Translations under genes and position numbers: made by a program | The notes under the pieces: model-generated | The model's input: only the letters and a program-made list of their open reading frames with translations | Databases searched by the model: none | What the model was told of the DNA's origin: nothing | Shown here: piece by piece, positions 23,417 to 33,327 of the stretch | Layout of the letters: each line of letters begins with the position of its first letter | Numbering within the stretch: position 1 is the first letter of the stretch | Assembly: GCF_029989365.1 (NCBI RefSeq) | Contig: NZ_JAPRAQ010000012.1 | Location: 159,244-223,243, forward strand | DNA: 64,000 nucleotides | Direction: 5' to 3' | Source: Bradyrhizobium sp. Arg816 | Lineage (GTDB): Bacteria; Pseudomonadota; Alphaproteobacteria; Rhizobiales; Xanthobacteraceae

Positions 23417-24337
23417 TCAGTATTTCGAAGGCACGTACATCTCCGGCGGAATCGGGCCGCGGTGATAGTCGGGGTTGCGCACGCGCGGCGGCAGCACTAC
23501 GGGCACGCGCGCGACCTCCTGGTACGGCATCTGGCTGAGGAGATGCGCGATGCAATTGAGGCGGGCGCGCTTCTTGTCGACGGCGTCGACGATCCACCAC
23601 GGCGAGTCCGGCAGATGCGTGTGCTCCAGCATCGTCTCCTTGGCCTTGGTGTACGCCTCCCAGCGGCTGCGCGCCTCGACGTCCATCGGGCTCAGCTTCC
23701 ACTGCTTCAGCGGATCCCTGATACGCATGCTGAAGCGGAACTGCTGCTCGTCGTCGGTGATGGAGAACCAGTATTTGACGAGATTGATGCCGGAACGGAT
23801 CAGCATCCGCTCGAACTCCGGCACCGTCTTGAAAAACTCCTGGTATTGCTCGTCGGTGCAGAAGCCCATCACGCGCTCGACGCCGGCACGGTTGTACCAG
23901 CTGCGGTCGAACAGCACCATTTCGCCGCCGGCCGGCAAATGCGCCACGTAGCGTTGGAAATACCATTGCGTGCGCTCGCGCTCGCTCGGGGCGGGGAGCG
24001 CCGCGACACGGCAGATGCGGGGATTGAGGCGCTGGGTGATGCGCTTGATGACGCCGCCCTTGCCGGCGGAGTCGCGGCCCTCGAACAGCACGACGACCTT
24101 CTTCTTCTCGCTCTGCACCCAGTCCTGGAGCTTGACCAGCTCGCCCTGGAGGCGGAGCAATTCCCGGAAATACAGCCTGCGGTCCACCGTCGGGCGGAGC
24201 GCGTCCGTCTCGTCCAGCAGCTCGTCGAGCCTGCTGTCATCGAGCTCCATCTCCAGCTCTTCGTCGAGATCGTCGGTCATTTCCCGGATGATGCGCTCGC
24301 GTTTGGCCATTTCAGGGGTGCGATCGGATGCGGTCAT
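23417..24337 (-). CDS. ppk2: polyphosphate kinase 2 family protein
   Basis: A 306-residue PPK2 enzyme that transfers phosphate between polyphosphate and nucleoside diphosphates (ATP or GTP formation from polyP). The Walker A-like loop is FEGRDSAGKGG; the Walker B segment is VLFDRSWYNRAGVERVMGF; the lid region is YWFSITDDEQQFRF. It has one catalytic domain behind an acidic N-terminal helix (DDLDEELEMELDD). ATG 24337 follows AGAAGGACCC; an upstream ATG in frame lacks such a site. It lies 51 bases from the TAXI gene in the opposite-to-ADH direction. Subclass (ADP- or AMP-phosphorylating) is not certain, but length fits class I. Confidence 0.9.
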   Translation of the reverse strand: MTASDRTPEMAKRERIIREMTDDLDEELEMELDDSRLDELLDETDALRPTVDRRLYFRELLRLQGELVKLQDWVQSEKKKVVVLFEGRDSAGKGGVIKRITQRLNPRICRVAALPAPSERERTQWYFQRYVAHLPAGGEMVLFDRSWYNRAGVERVMGFCTDEQYQEFFKTVPEFERMLIRSGINLVKYWFSITDDEQQFRFSMRIRDPLKQWKLSPMDVEARSRWEAYTKAKETMLEHTHLPDSPWWIVDAVDKKRARLNCIAHLLSQMPYQEVARVPVVLPPRVRNPDYHRGPIPPEMYVPSKY

Positions 24338-24433
24338 GGGTCCTTCTTTCGGCAGGGTGCCTGTCGCCCGTGACCATCGGCGGGGTTTATTGCGCCCATG
24401 TGACACCGGTTCCGAAATTGCCCGGCGGGGCCG

Positions 24434-24895
24434 TCAGACCGGCAGGGCGATCGAATATTTGACCTGGCTGAGCGCGAAGCTCGATTCGATCGAGGCAATG
24501 CCGTCGAGCCGGGTCAGCTTGGTCTTCAGGAAGGTCTCGTAGGAGGCGAGGTCGGCCGCGACGACGCGCAGGAGATAGTCGCGGTTGCCGGTCATCAGGT
24601 AGCACTCCAGCACCTCGTCCCATTTCGAGATCGCGCGCGCAAATCGGTTGAGATCCTCTTCCTTCTGCCGCGCCAGCTTGATCGAGATGAAGACGCTGAC
24701 GTGCAGCCCCAGCGCCTTCTGGTCGACGGTCGCAATGTAGCGGCTGATGACCCCGCGCTCCTCCAGCAGCTTGACCCGGCGATGGCAGGGCGACACCGAG
24801 AGCCCGACCTTGTCGGCCAGTTCCTGCATGGTCAGCCGGCTGTCGTTCTGGAGCAAAGCGAGGATTTTCCGGTCGATGGCGTCGAGGTCGGGCAT
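24434..24895 (-). CDS. Lrp/AsnC-family transcriptional regulator
   Basis: A 153-residue regulator with an N-terminal winged helix-turn-helix (DAIDRKILALLQNDSRLTMQELADKVGLSVSPCHRRVKLLEERG) and a C-terminal RAM/AsnC effector domain (residues about 70-150). It is divergent from the AceE-like gene across 135 bases that contain an inverted repeat, so it probably controls that gene and itself in response to an amino acid or keto acid. ATG 24895 fits the family's usual N-terminus (MPDLDAIDRKIL). Confidence 0.9.
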   Translation of the reverse strand: MPDLDAIDRKILALLQNDSRLTMQELADKVGLSVSPCHRRVKLLEERGVISRYIATVDQKALGLHVSVFISIKLARQKEEDLNRFARAISKWDEVLECYLMTGNRDYLLRVVAADLASYETFLKTKLTRLDGIASIESSFALSQVKYSIALPV

Positions 24896-24898
24896 TGG

Positions 24899-24928
24899 AA
24901 TGAAACCTGTCTGATGTGGTGTTTCATT
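24899..24928. promoter_or_regulatory. inverted repeat, candidate Lrp-family operator
   Basis: AATGAAAC at 24899-24906 and GTTTCATT at 24921-24928 form a perfect 8-bp dyad with a 14-bp spacer, placed between the Lrp gene start and the divergent AceE-like gene. Position and symmetry suit autoregulation; binding is inferred. Confidence 0.4.
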
Positions 24929-25030
24929 GGTAAAGTATCCCAATATTTGGAGGTATGGCGCGAAAAATTGAGAAGTTTGGCGCCGCCCGCAGGCGTATCA
25001 TCGTGGAACCTGTTTCCGGGAGCCATTGTC

Positions 25031-27394
25031 ATGCCCGTTGATACCGCCCGTCTGGACACATTGACTGCATTGGCCCGCAAGGCGCTGTGGCTGTCGTCAT
25101 GGACCATCCACCACGCCAACCACATCCGCGCCAATGCGGACGGGCTCAAGGTCGGGGGACACCAGGCCTCGTCCGCCTCGCTCGCGACGATCATGTCGGC
25201 GCTGTATTTCAGCGTGCTGCGCCCTGAGGATCGCGTCGCGGTGAAGCCGCATGCGAGCCCGGTGTTCCACGCCATCCAGTACCTGTTCGGCCGGCAGACG
25301 CGCGAGAAGCTGGAGAACTTTCGCGGGTTCAAGGGCGCGCAGTCCTATCCCTCGCGCACCAAGGATGTCGACGACGTCGATTTCTCCACCGGTTCCGTCG
25401 GCCTCGGCGTCGCGCAGACGTTGTTTGCCTCGCTGGTGCAGGACTATGTCAAGGCGCATGGCTGGATGAAGGACCGCCGCGAAGGGCGGATGATTGCCCT
25501 GGTCGGCGATGCCGAGATGGATGAGGGCAACATTTTCGAAGCGCTCGCCGAAGGCTGGAAGCACGGCCTGCGCAACACCTGGTGGGTGGTCGACTACAAC
25601 CGCCAGTCGCTCGACGCCGTCGTGCGCGAAGGGCTCTGGGAAAAGTTCGAGACCATGTTCCGCAATTTCGGCTGGGACGTGGTGATCGTGAAATACGGCC
25701 GCCTGATGCGTGAAGCCTTTGCCGAGCCCGGCGGCGAGGCGCTTAAAGCTTGGATCGACAATTGCCCGAACGCGCTCTACGCGGCGCTATGCTTCCAGGG
25801 CGGTGCCGCCTTCCGCAAGCATCTGCACGACGAGATCGGCGACCAGGGCCCGATCACCAAGCTGATCGACAAGCGCAGCGACGAGGAACTGCTGGCGCTG
25901 ATGTCGAACCTCGGCGGCCACGACATGGCGAGCATGCTGGAGGCGTTCGAGTCGATCGATCACGATCGCCCGGTCTGCTTCATCGCCTACACCATCAAGG
26001 GCGTCGGCCTGCCCTTCCAGGGCCACAAGGACAACCACGCCGGCCTGATGACGGTCACGCAGATGGAGAAATATCGCGAGAGCCAGAACATCCGTCCGGG
26101 CCACGAATGGGACAAGTACGAGGGCCTCGCGCAGGACGCCGCCGAGCTCGACGCCTTCCTCGCGCGCGTGCCGTTCAACCAGGACGGCCGCCGGCTGACC
26201 GCGCCTGTTATCGAGGTGCCCCAGCAGCTCGCGTTCAAGCCGTCGCCGCAGATGTCGACCCAGCAGGGCTTTGGCCTCGTGCTGAACGAGATCGCGCGCG
26301 ACGACAGCGAGCTGGCCAGACGCATCGTCACGACCTCGCCCGACGTCACGGTCTCGACCAATCTCGGTCCGTGGGTGAACCGGCGCGGCCTGTTCGCGCG
26401 CGGCGAGAGGGCGGACTTATTCCGCAGCGAGAAAATTCCCTCCACGTTCAATTGGGACTTCTCTCCCAAGGGCCAGCATCTCGAGCTCGGCATCGCCGAG
26501 ATGAACCTGTTCATCATGCTCTCAGCGCTCGGCCTGTCGCACCAGATCAATGGCGAGCGGCTGTTGCCGGTCGGCACGCTCTACGATCCCTTCATCGAGC
26601 GCGGCCTCGATGCGCTGAACTATGCCTGCTACCAGGATGCGCGCTTCATGGTGGCGGCGACGCCGTCAGGCATCACGCTCGCGCCTGAAGGCGGCGCGCA
26701 CCAGTCGATCGCGACGCCGTTGATCGGCATGGCGCAGGACGGGCTCGCCTCGTTCGAGCCGGCCTTCGTCGACGAGCTCGCCGTGATCATGGCTTGGGGC
26801 TTCAATCACATGCAGCGCGATCCGGGCGAGGGCGGCTCGGTCTATTTGCGGCTCTCGACGCGCAGCATCGAGCAGGCGCAGCGGATCATGACGCCGGAGC
26901 TTGCGCAGGGCATCACCGACGGCGCCTATTGGCTGCGCAAGCCGGGGCCCAATGCCGAACTCGTGATCGCCTATACCGGCGCGGTCGCGCCCGAAGCGAT
27001 CGAGGCGACCGGCTTCATCGGCGAGAGCCGCCGCGACATCGGCCTGCTCGCGATCACCTCGGCGGATCGTCTGCATGCAGGTTGGACCGCGGCGCGGAAA
27101 TTGCGGCGTGATCGGCGGGGTGTGCAGCATCTCAGCCACATCGAAAAGCTGCTCGCACCGCTGCCGCGCGACTGCGGCATCGTGACCGTGATCGACGGCC
27201 ATCCCTCCGCGCTCGGCTGGCTCGGCAGCGTCCGCGGTCATCGCGTCGAGGCGCTCGGCGTCGAGCAGTTCGGCCAGACCGGCACCATCGCGGACCTCTA
27301 CCGCCATTACGGCATTGATGCGAATGCGATCATCGATGCGGCGGAAAGCCTCACCACCGGCGCGCCGGTGCTGCACCGGAAGATGGCGGTGTAG
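25031..27394 (+). CDS. AceE-like thiamine-diphosphate enzyme (homodimeric E1 / transketolase family)
   Basis: A 787-residue protein related to the homodimeric pyruvate dehydrogenase E1. The thiamine-diphosphate motif starts at GDAEMDEGN (about residue 159) and ends at DYNRQS. The pyrimidine-binding domain contains LELGIAEMNLF. It is about 100 residues shorter than E. coli AceE, and no E2 (lipoyl acyltransferase) or E3 gene is adjacent, so it may act as a stand-alone 2-oxoacid decarboxylase or transketolase-like enzyme. The divergent Lrp regulator suggests a substrate linked to amino-acid breakdown. ATG 25031 was chosen because GGGAG precedes it and the family N-terminus fits. Confidence 0.8.
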   Translation: MPVDTARLDTLTALARKALWLSSWTIHHANHIRANADGLKVGGHQASSASLATIMSALYFSVLRPEDRVAVKPHASPVFHAIQYLFGRQTREKLENFRGFKGAQSYPSRTKDVDDVDFSTGSVGLGVAQTLFASLVQDYVKAHGWMKDRREGRMIALVGDAEMDEGNIFEALAEGWKHGLRNTWWVVDYNRQSLDAVVREGLWEKFETMFRNFGWDVVIVKYGRLMREAFAEPGGEALKAWIDNCPNALYAALCFQGGAAFRKHLHDEIGDQGPITKLIDKRSDEELLALMSNLGGHDMASMLEAFESIDHDRPVCFIAYTIKGVGLPFQGHKDNHAGLMTVTQMEKYRESQNIRPGHEWDKYEGLAQDAAELDAFLARVPFNQDGRRLTAPVIEVPQQLAFKPSPQMSTQQGFGLVLNEIARDDSELARRIVTTSPDVTVSTNLGPWVNRRGLFARGERADLFRSEKIPSTFNWDFSPKGQHLELGIAEMNLFIMLSALGLSHQINGERLLPVGTLYDPFIERGLDALNYACYQDARFMVAATPSGITLAPEGGAHQSIATPLIGMAQDGLASFEPAFVDELAVIMAWGFNHMQRDPGEGGSVYLRLSTRSIEQAQRIMTPELAQGITDGAYWLRKPGPNAELVIAYTGAVAPEAIEATGFIGESRRDIGLLAITSADRLHAGWTAARKLRRDRRGVQHLSHIEKLLAPLPRDCGIVTVIDGHPSALGWLGSVRGHRVEALGVEQFGQTGTIADLYRHYGIDANAIIDAAESLTTGAPVLHRKMAV

Positions 27395-27407
27395 CTGAAG
27401 TAACCCG

Positions 27408-27448
27408 GCCGTCATTCCACGGGATAATGCGCGCCCCGGAATGACGGC
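27408..27448. repeat. short inverted repeat GCCGTCATTCC / GGAATGACGGC
   Basis: An 11-bp perfect inverted repeat with a 19-bp loop, 14 bases after the AceE-like stop codon. The arms share the GTCATTCC core with the larger element at 46258-46358, so this is probably a shortened member of that family. It may act as a terminator hairpin. Confidence 0.6.
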
Positions 27449-27598
27449 GGGGCCACCTTGCCTCGTTCCCGCCATCGGCTCATATATCCTCCGTCCGCCG
27501 CAACGCTGGCCCCGCATATGGCGGGTTCAATTGCCGGCGCTTTCGTGCAAGGATGCCTGCCGAAACGCCCCCTCCAAGCCCCCAAGAAGAGGTTAACG

Positions 27599-29029
27599 AT
27601 GGTCAATCGCATGCAATTCTACATCGACGGCGCCTGGGTCGATCCCGCCGTCAAGAAGTCCACCGCCGTGGTCAATCCCGCGACGGAAGAGGCGATGTAC
27701 GAGGTTGCGCTGGGCTCCAAGGCTGACGTCGACAAGGCCGTCACTGCTGCCAAGCGCGCCTTTGCAACCTTCTCCCAGACCAGCCGCGAGGAGCGCGTCG
27801 CGCTGCTCACGAAAGTCATCGAGATCTACAAGGGCCGCCTCAAGGAGATCGGCGCCGCCGTCTCCGACGAGATGGGCGCGCCGCTGCCGATGGCGGAGAA
27901 GCTCCAGGCCGGCGCCGGCCTCGGCCACCTCATGACCACGCTCGACGTGCTCAAGAACTACCATTTCGAGGAACCGGTCGGCACCGCCATGGTGCTGCGT
28001 GAGCCGATCGGCGTGGTCGGCATGATCACGCCCTGGAACTGGCCGCTGAACCAGATCGCCTGCAAGGTCGCGCCCGCGCTCGCCGCCGGCTGCACCATGA
28101 TCCTGAAGCCGTCGGAGTTCACCCCGACCTCGGCTTTGATCTTCGCGGAAATCCTCCACGAAGCCGGCGTGCCGAAGGGCGTGTTCAACCTCGTCAACGG
28201 CCTCGGCCCCGAGGTCGGGGCCGCCATGAGCGAGCACCCCGACATCGACATGATCTCGTTCACCGGCTCGACCCGCGCCGGCATCGACGTGGCCAAGCGC
28301 GCCGCGCCGACCGTGAAGCGCGTCAGCCAGGAGCTCGGCGGCAAGTCGCCGAACGTGATCCTCGAAGGTGCCGACCTGCAGAAGGCGGTGACCGGCGGCG
28401 TGATGCACATGTTCAACAATTCCGGCCAGTCCTGCAACGCGCCCTCGCGCATGATCGTGCCGCTGTCGAAGATGAAGGACGTCGCCGCGATCGCGAAGGC
28501 TGTCGCCGACAAGACCAAGGCGGGCGATCCGCGCGCCGACGGCACCACGATCGGCCCCGTGGTCAACCGCGGCCAGTGGGACAAGATCCAGGGGTTGATC
28601 AAGAAGGGCATCGACGAGGGCGCAACGCTCGTCGCCGGCGGCCCGGGCCTGCCCGAGGGCGTCAACAAGGGCTTCTACGTCCGTCCGACCATCTTCGCCG
28701 ACGTCACCCCCGACATGACGATCGCCCGTGAAGAAATCTTCGGACCGGTGCTGACCATCATCGGCGCCAAGGACGAGTCTGAGGCCGTGCAGATCGCCAA
28801 CGACACGCCGTATGGCCTTGCTGGTTACGTTACGGGTGCTTCGGTCGAGGACGCCAAGCGCGTCGGCCGGCAGATCCGCGCCGGCAACGTCAACCTCCAG
28901 GGCGTGCCCAACGACCGCACCGCGCCGTTCGGCGGCTACAAGCAGTCGGGCAACGGCCGCGAGTGGGGCAAGTACGGCCTCGAGGACTTCCTCGAAGTGA
29001 AGGCGGTCGCCGGCTTCAACGCGGCGTAA
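27599..29029 (+). CDS. aldehyde dehydrogenase (NAD(P)+-dependent)
   Basis: A 476-residue ALDH that oxidises an aldehyde to its acid. The catalytic Cys279 is in NSGQSCNAPS, the general-base Glu245 in QELGGKSPN, and the coenzyme site in ITPWNWPLNQIACKVAPALAAG and FTGSTRAG. The last segment (FGGYKQSGNGREWGKYGLEDFLE) is typical of the family. ATG 27599 follows AAGAAGAGG. It lies 204 bases after the AceE-like gene, in the same direction but with an inverted repeat between, so cotranscription is uncertain. A strong terminator follows. Confidence 0.92.
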   Translation: MVNRMQFYIDGAWVDPAVKKSTAVVNPATEEAMYEVALGSKADVDKAVTAAKRAFATFSQTSREERVALLTKVIEIYKGRLKEIGAAVSDEMGAPLPMAEKLQAGAGLGHLMTTLDVLKNYHFEEPVGTAMVLREPIGVVGMITPWNWPLNQIACKVAPALAAGCTMILKPSEFTPTSALIFAEILHEAGVPKGVFNLVNGLGPEVGAAMSEHPDIDMISFTGSTRAGIDVAKRAAPTVKRVSQELGGKSPNVILEGADLQKAVTGGVMHMFNNSGQSCNAPSRMIVPLSKMKDVAAIAKAVADKTKAGDPRADGTTIGPVVNRGQWDKIQGLIKKGIDEGATLVAGGPGLPEGVNKGFYVRPTIFADVTPDMTIAREEIFGPVLTIIGAKDESEAVQIANDTPYGLAGYVTGASVEDAKRVGRQIRAGNVNLQGVPNDRTAPFGGYKQSGNGREWGKYGLEDFLEVKAVAGFNAA

Positions 29030-29052
29030 GTTTTTCGCCTGAACGAACAACG

Positions 29053-29085
29053 CGCCGGAGCGGGAGACCGCTCCGGCGTTTTTTT
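29053..29085 (+). terminator. rho-independent terminator after the aldehyde dehydrogenase gene
   Basis: Perfect 10-bp stem CGCCGGAGCG / CGCTCCGGCG with a 6-base loop, followed by seven T residues, 24 bases after the stop codon. Confidence 0.92.
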
Positions 29086-29154
29086 GTAGCCCGCATGGAG
29101 CGAAGCGTAATGCGGGACCGGTCCCCGGATTGCGCTTCGCTCCATCCGGGCTAC
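29086..29154. repeat. palindromic intergenic repeat, family A
   Basis: GTAGCCCGCATGGAGCGAAG ... CTTCGCTCCATCCGGGCTAC, the same family as 16400-16488 but with a shorter middle. It sits directly after the terminator U-tract. Confidence 0.85.
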
Positions 29155-29165
29155 ACGGCTCCTTC

Positions 29166-29252
29166 GTAGGGTGGGCGAAGGAGCGAAGCGACGTGCCCAC
29201 CATTGCGCGACGAACGAGGAGTGGTGGGCACGCTTCGCTTTGCCCACCCTAC
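29166..29252. repeat. palindromic intergenic repeat, family B (GTAGGGTGGGC)
   Basis: GTAGGGTGGGCGAAG at the left and CTTTGCCCACCCTAC at the right, with an inner dyad around CGTGCCCACCA / TGGTGGGCACG. The same family is at 45320-45409. It is back to back with a family A element. Confidence 0.85.
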
Positions 29253-29262
29253 GAGTGCAGCG

Positions 29263-30231
<969 letters not shown>

Positions 30232-30322
30232 GTGCAGGTCTCTTTGTTGCGTTCCCTCTGTCCAAGTCTGCTAGCATCAGTTATCTACGGCCGCAAATCG
30301 GTCACCACGGGCGAGGGAAGAC

Positions 30323-31147
30323 ATGCCGCGTATTTTGATGACGGGAGCTTCGGGCGGAATCGGCACGAGCCTGCGAAAGCTGCTGCCGCCGATCTATCCG
30401 GATCTCCTGCTCTCCGACATCAAGCCGCCCGCCGATCTCGGTGCGAACGAACAATTCAAGGCGGCGGATCTCGCCGATCTCGCGCAGTGCGAGGCGATCT
30501 GCGAGGGCGTCGACGGCATCATCCATTTCGGCGGCTATTCGGTCGAAGGCACCTGGGACCAGATCCTCCAGGCCAACATCATCGGCGGCTACAATCTGTT
30601 CGAGGCCGCCTACCGCAAGGGTGTCAAGCGCGTGGTGTTCGCCTCGTCCAACCACGCCGTCGGCTTCTATCCCCGCCACCACAAGATCGGGACCGACGTC
30701 ACCCCGCGCCCCGACGGCCGTTATGGCGTCAGCAAGGTGTTCGGCGAGGCCGTCGGTGCGCTCTACGCCGACAAGCATAGCCTGAAGGTGACCTGCCTGC
30801 GCATCGGCAATTTCGGCGACATGCCGCTCGACCAGCGCCGGCTCTCGATCTGGCTGAAGCCCGACGACCTCGTGCAGCTCTGCCGCATCGGGCTCGAACA
30901 TCCCGACATTCATTTCGAGGTCTTCTACGGCGCCTCCCTCAACGAGCGCGCCTGGTGGGACAACCACCGCGCCTACGAATTCGGCTATCGCCCGACAGGG
31001 CGCGCCGAGGATTTCCGCGAGCACGCCATGGCCGAGCAGGCCAAGCTGAAGCCGGATCCGGTCGGCGACCACTATCAGGGCGGCGCGTTCTGCAGCAACG
31101 AGTTCGACGGCGACGCGAGCCGGATCATTGATTGGAATAAGCGCTGA
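30323..31147 (+). CDS. udh: NAD-dependent uronate dehydrogenase-like SDR
   Basis: A 274-residue extended short-chain dehydrogenase. The NAD loop is MTGASGGIGTSL; catalytic residues appear as the Ser in ASSNHAVGFYPR and YGVSKVFGE (Tyr-x3-Lys). The SNHAVGFYPR and LRIGNFGD segments match uronate dehydrogenases, which oxidise galacturonate or glucuronate to aldarolactone. Length (about 265-275 residues) also fits. The divergent lactonase supports an oxidative uronate route. Other epimerase/dehydratase activities remain possible. It starts after GAGGGAAGAC. Confidence 0.78.
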   Translation: MPRILMTGASGGIGTSLRKLLPPIYPDLLLSDIKPPADLGANEQFKAADLADLAQCEAICEGVDGIIHFGGYSVEGTWDQILQANIIGGYNLFEAAYRKGVKRVVFASSNHAVGFYPRHHKIGTDVTPRPDGRYGVSKVFGEAVGALYADKHSLKVTCLRIGNFGDMPLDQRRLSIWLKPDDLVQLCRIGLEHPDIHFEVFYGASLNERAWWDNHRAYEFGYRPTGRAEDFREHAMAEQAKLKPDPVGDHYQGGAFCSNEFDGDASRIIDWNKR

Positions 31148-31230
31148 AATGCCATGCCCCCTCTCTATAGTGATGAGGTGAGGGGGCCTCTACGCGGCAC
31201 GCGCGCCGGCACGCAGCCTAGTCCATGCCT

Positions 31231-31410
31231 TCATCGGGAATGTTCAATACGGTGCGCGAGCAGTGCCTTGGCGAGATTCAGGAAAAGGGTCACGCCAAAG
31301 ATCATGATGACGACGGTGATCAGGCGGCCGCTGCCCTTCAGGGCCTCAAATGGGACGGCGACGGCGTCGAGCGGCCCATGTCCCTTCGTACTGTTGCGAT
31401 AAAATGCCAT
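31231..31410 (-). CDS. small single-span membrane protein
   Basis: A 59-residue protein that begins with ATG 31410 (MAFYRNSTKGHGPLDAVAVP) and has one membrane helix, LITVVIMIFGVTLFLNLAKA, and a basic tail. It lies 29 bases downstream of the transglutaminase gene on the same strand and is probably cotranscribed. No ribosome site stands out, so translation may depend on coupling. No function is known to me. Confidence 0.45.
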   Translation of the reverse strand: MAFYRNSTKGHGPLDAVAVPFEALKGSGRLITVVIMIFGVTLFLNLAKALLAHRIEHSR

Positions 31411-31439
31411 GGTCAGCGACCGCCGCGCATCTCGGTAGC

Positions 31440-32345
31440 CTATGCTTCCGAAGGATCGAGCATTTCGCCGATCTTGTTGACGGCGACATTGATCGACATG
31501 CCCTGGTAATCGCCGGGATCGCCGAACCACGAGCCAGTCAGCGGCACGGCCTGGCCCGGATGCCGCGCGATCGCCACCGGAATGAGGTCGAAGCCGGCGC
31601 TCAAACTGTTGGTCGGATCGTAATCCAGCCAGCCGGCGCCGGGCAGGAATACCTGCACCCATGCGTGGGTCGCGCCCGAGCCGGTCATGCCCACGGCGCC
31701 GCCATCGAGCGCCGCGTCATAGAGATAACCGCTGACGAAGCGAGCGGCGAAGCCGAGCCGGCGCAACGTCTCGATCATCAGCCAGGCGAAGTCCCGGCAG
31801 GTGCCCGATTTCGTGCGCAGCGTTTCGCCGGGTGTCTGTGTGCCTTCGGCATCTCTGCCGCGATAGCTGAAGTCGCTGCGAAACTTGCCGAGCATTCGGC
31901 GCAGCACGTCGGCGGTCCGATCCTGATCGCCGGCAACGAAGCTCTTGGTCCACGCCGCATGACTGCCGTCTGCATCGTCGGTATGCGGGCGCAGGTAACC
32001 GGCAAGGTCGGTCCATTCGTCCGGGGTGTACTGCACGGGGACCTCCTCGGCCCGGGGCTCCAGCGGAAATGTCTCCAGACCCTTGATGCCGAAATAGACG
32101 CCACGAACCCTGAACGTGAAGGTCAGCTCGCTGCCGGGTTCGCTGAAGTCCATCACCGTGACGGCATTGGAGCGGGAGTCGGTGACCCAACGCACCTTTG
32201 ACGGCAGGCTGGTCGAAGCGGACCAGCGAAGCAGCCGGGTCGAGGCGCCGCGCCGCGGCAGGAACATCGCCCGGTGCGTGCCGAAGGTCACCGGCTTTGC
32301 ATAGCGGTAGGTCGTGGTGTGCGTGATCTCGCCAATGATCGCCAT
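31440..32345 (-). CDS. transglutaminase-like cysteine peptidase family protein
   Basis: A 301-residue protein with an N-terminal beta domain (ITHTTTYRYAKPVTFGTHRAMFLPR) and a transglutaminase-like core. The catalytic triad is visible as Cys in KSGTCRDFAWLMIE, His in ATHAWVQVFLPG and Asp in WLDYDPTN. Bacterial members are thought to act as peptidases or amidases in the cytoplasm rather than as cross-linkers. ATG 32345 begins with the family's usual start; codons further upstream lack a ribosome site. A small membrane protein gene follows. Confidence 0.87.
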   Translation of the reverse strand: MAIIGEITHTTTYRYAKPVTFGTHRAMFLPRRGASTRLLRWSASTSLPSKVRWVTDSRSNAVTVMDFSEPGSELTFTFRVRGVYFGIKGLETFPLEPRAEEVPVQYTPDEWTDLAGYLRPHTDDADGSHAAWTKSFVAGDQDRTADVLRRMLGKFRSDFSYRGRDAEGTQTPGETLRTKSGTCRDFAWLMIETLRRLGFAARFVSGYLYDAALDGGAVGMTGSGATHAWVQVFLPGAGWLDYDPTNSLSAGFDLIPVAIARHPGQAVPLTGSWFGDPGDYQGMSINVAVNKIGEMLDPSEA

Positions 32346-32532
32346 GCATTGATCCGCTTCGCATTGCGCGGCTCGTTGAGCACCGTCCACACAAGAAAGA
32401 GCAGGCGCCAGCCTTCGGTTCGGCCGCTGCTGCCTATTGATCTAGATCAACGTCGTTCCCGAGATCGTCTGGCCCATCAAGCGATCACGCCTTCAGACGT
32501 AGATGTGCAAACTGACCAAATGGAGCGATGGC

Positions 32533-32790
32533 ATGGGCATACTTTGGACGATTATCATCGGATTTATTGTTGGAGTGGTTGCGAAGTTCATCATGCCCGG
32601 CGACAAGTCCGAGCCCAAGGGGTTCATCTTGACGACGGTTCTGGGAATTGTCGGCGCGTTCGTTGCGACCTGGCTCGGTCAAGCCGTGGGATGGTATCAT
32701 TTCGGGGAGGGCGCCGGCTTCATCGGGAGCATCGTCGGAGCCATCATTCTCCTCTTCGTGTACGGGCTTGTCATGGGTCGTCGCGCCTGA
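32533..32790 (+). CDS. GlsB/YeaQ/YmgE-family stress membrane protein
   Basis: An 85-residue, very hydrophobic protein with three predicted membrane helices (ILWTIIIGFIVGVVAKFIMP, GFILTTVLGIVGAFVATWLG, FIGSIVGAIILLFVYGLV). The PGD segment after the first helix and the overall layout match the transglycosylase-associated (YeaQ/GlsB) family, often induced by stress. ATG 32533 follows TGGAGCGATGGC. The next gene begins nine bases after its stop. Confidence 0.85.
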   Translation: MGILWTIIIGFIVGVVAKFIMPGDKSEPKGFILTTVLGIVGAFVATWLGQAVGWYHFGEGAGFIGSIVGAIILLFVYGLVMGRRA

Positions 32791-32799
32791 TCGGCCCGC

Positions 32800-33228
32800 A
32801 TGATCCGGTTGCGCAAGAAATTCAAACTGCCTGCCGTCGCGATGCTCGCGATGATCGTATCAGGACCGGCGCGAGCCGCAGCCCTCAGCGACGCCGAGGC
32901 GACGTTTCTCGACCAGCTCGTCACCGCATCCGTGGTGCTGGAGCAGCGATGCGACGGTTACGAGGTCGATGGTGCCGGCGGCGTTCAACTCGGCGCCCGG
33001 CTTCTCGGCAGCCCTGAGGCGGCGATGGCCATGATCGACGCCTATGCCGCCGCCATCAAGGCTCGCGGCGGCGAGAGCTACGATCCCGGCAAGTTCCGCC
33101 CCGAGGTGCGTGAGGCGGCCGGCAAAACGTTCAGGCGCGTCCGGGCGGACTTGATCAGGGACCCGAAAAGGGCCTGTGCTGACTACGGCGATGCCAGCGT
33201 GGATCGCGGTTTGCTGAGGCGGTACTGA
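32800..33228 (+). CDS. exported protein of unknown function
   Basis: A 142-residue protein with a basic N-terminus and signal peptide (KFKLPAVAMLAMIVSGPARAAA). The mature part is mainly helical, with three cysteines... two are clearly paired in distance, in EQRCDGYE and KRACADYG, and could form a disulfide. It is probably periplasmic. It directly follows the small stress membrane protein gene and may be cotranscribed. I do not recognise the family. Confidence 0.6.
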   Translation: MIRLRKKFKLPAVAMLAMIVSGPARAAALSDAEATFLDQLVTASVVLEQRCDGYEVDGAGGVQLGARLLGSPEAAMAMIDAYAAAIKARGGESYDPGKFRPEVREAAGKTFRRVRADLIRDPKRACADYGDASVDRGLLRRY

Positions 33229-33327
33229 ACGTGCGTATGCGGTAGCGCCGAACCGCGCCATCTGCAGACCTTGAGCGGCGGGACGGGTAGGGTTGCATCA
33301 CATCCAGCCAGCACGTGGGAGGCGTTG

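Noticed and set aside
27593..29203. 536-codon - strand frame opposite the aldehyde dehydrogenase gene
   Set aside because: Antisense shadow; the ALDH catalytic residues are all on the + strand and the terminator matches + strand transcription.
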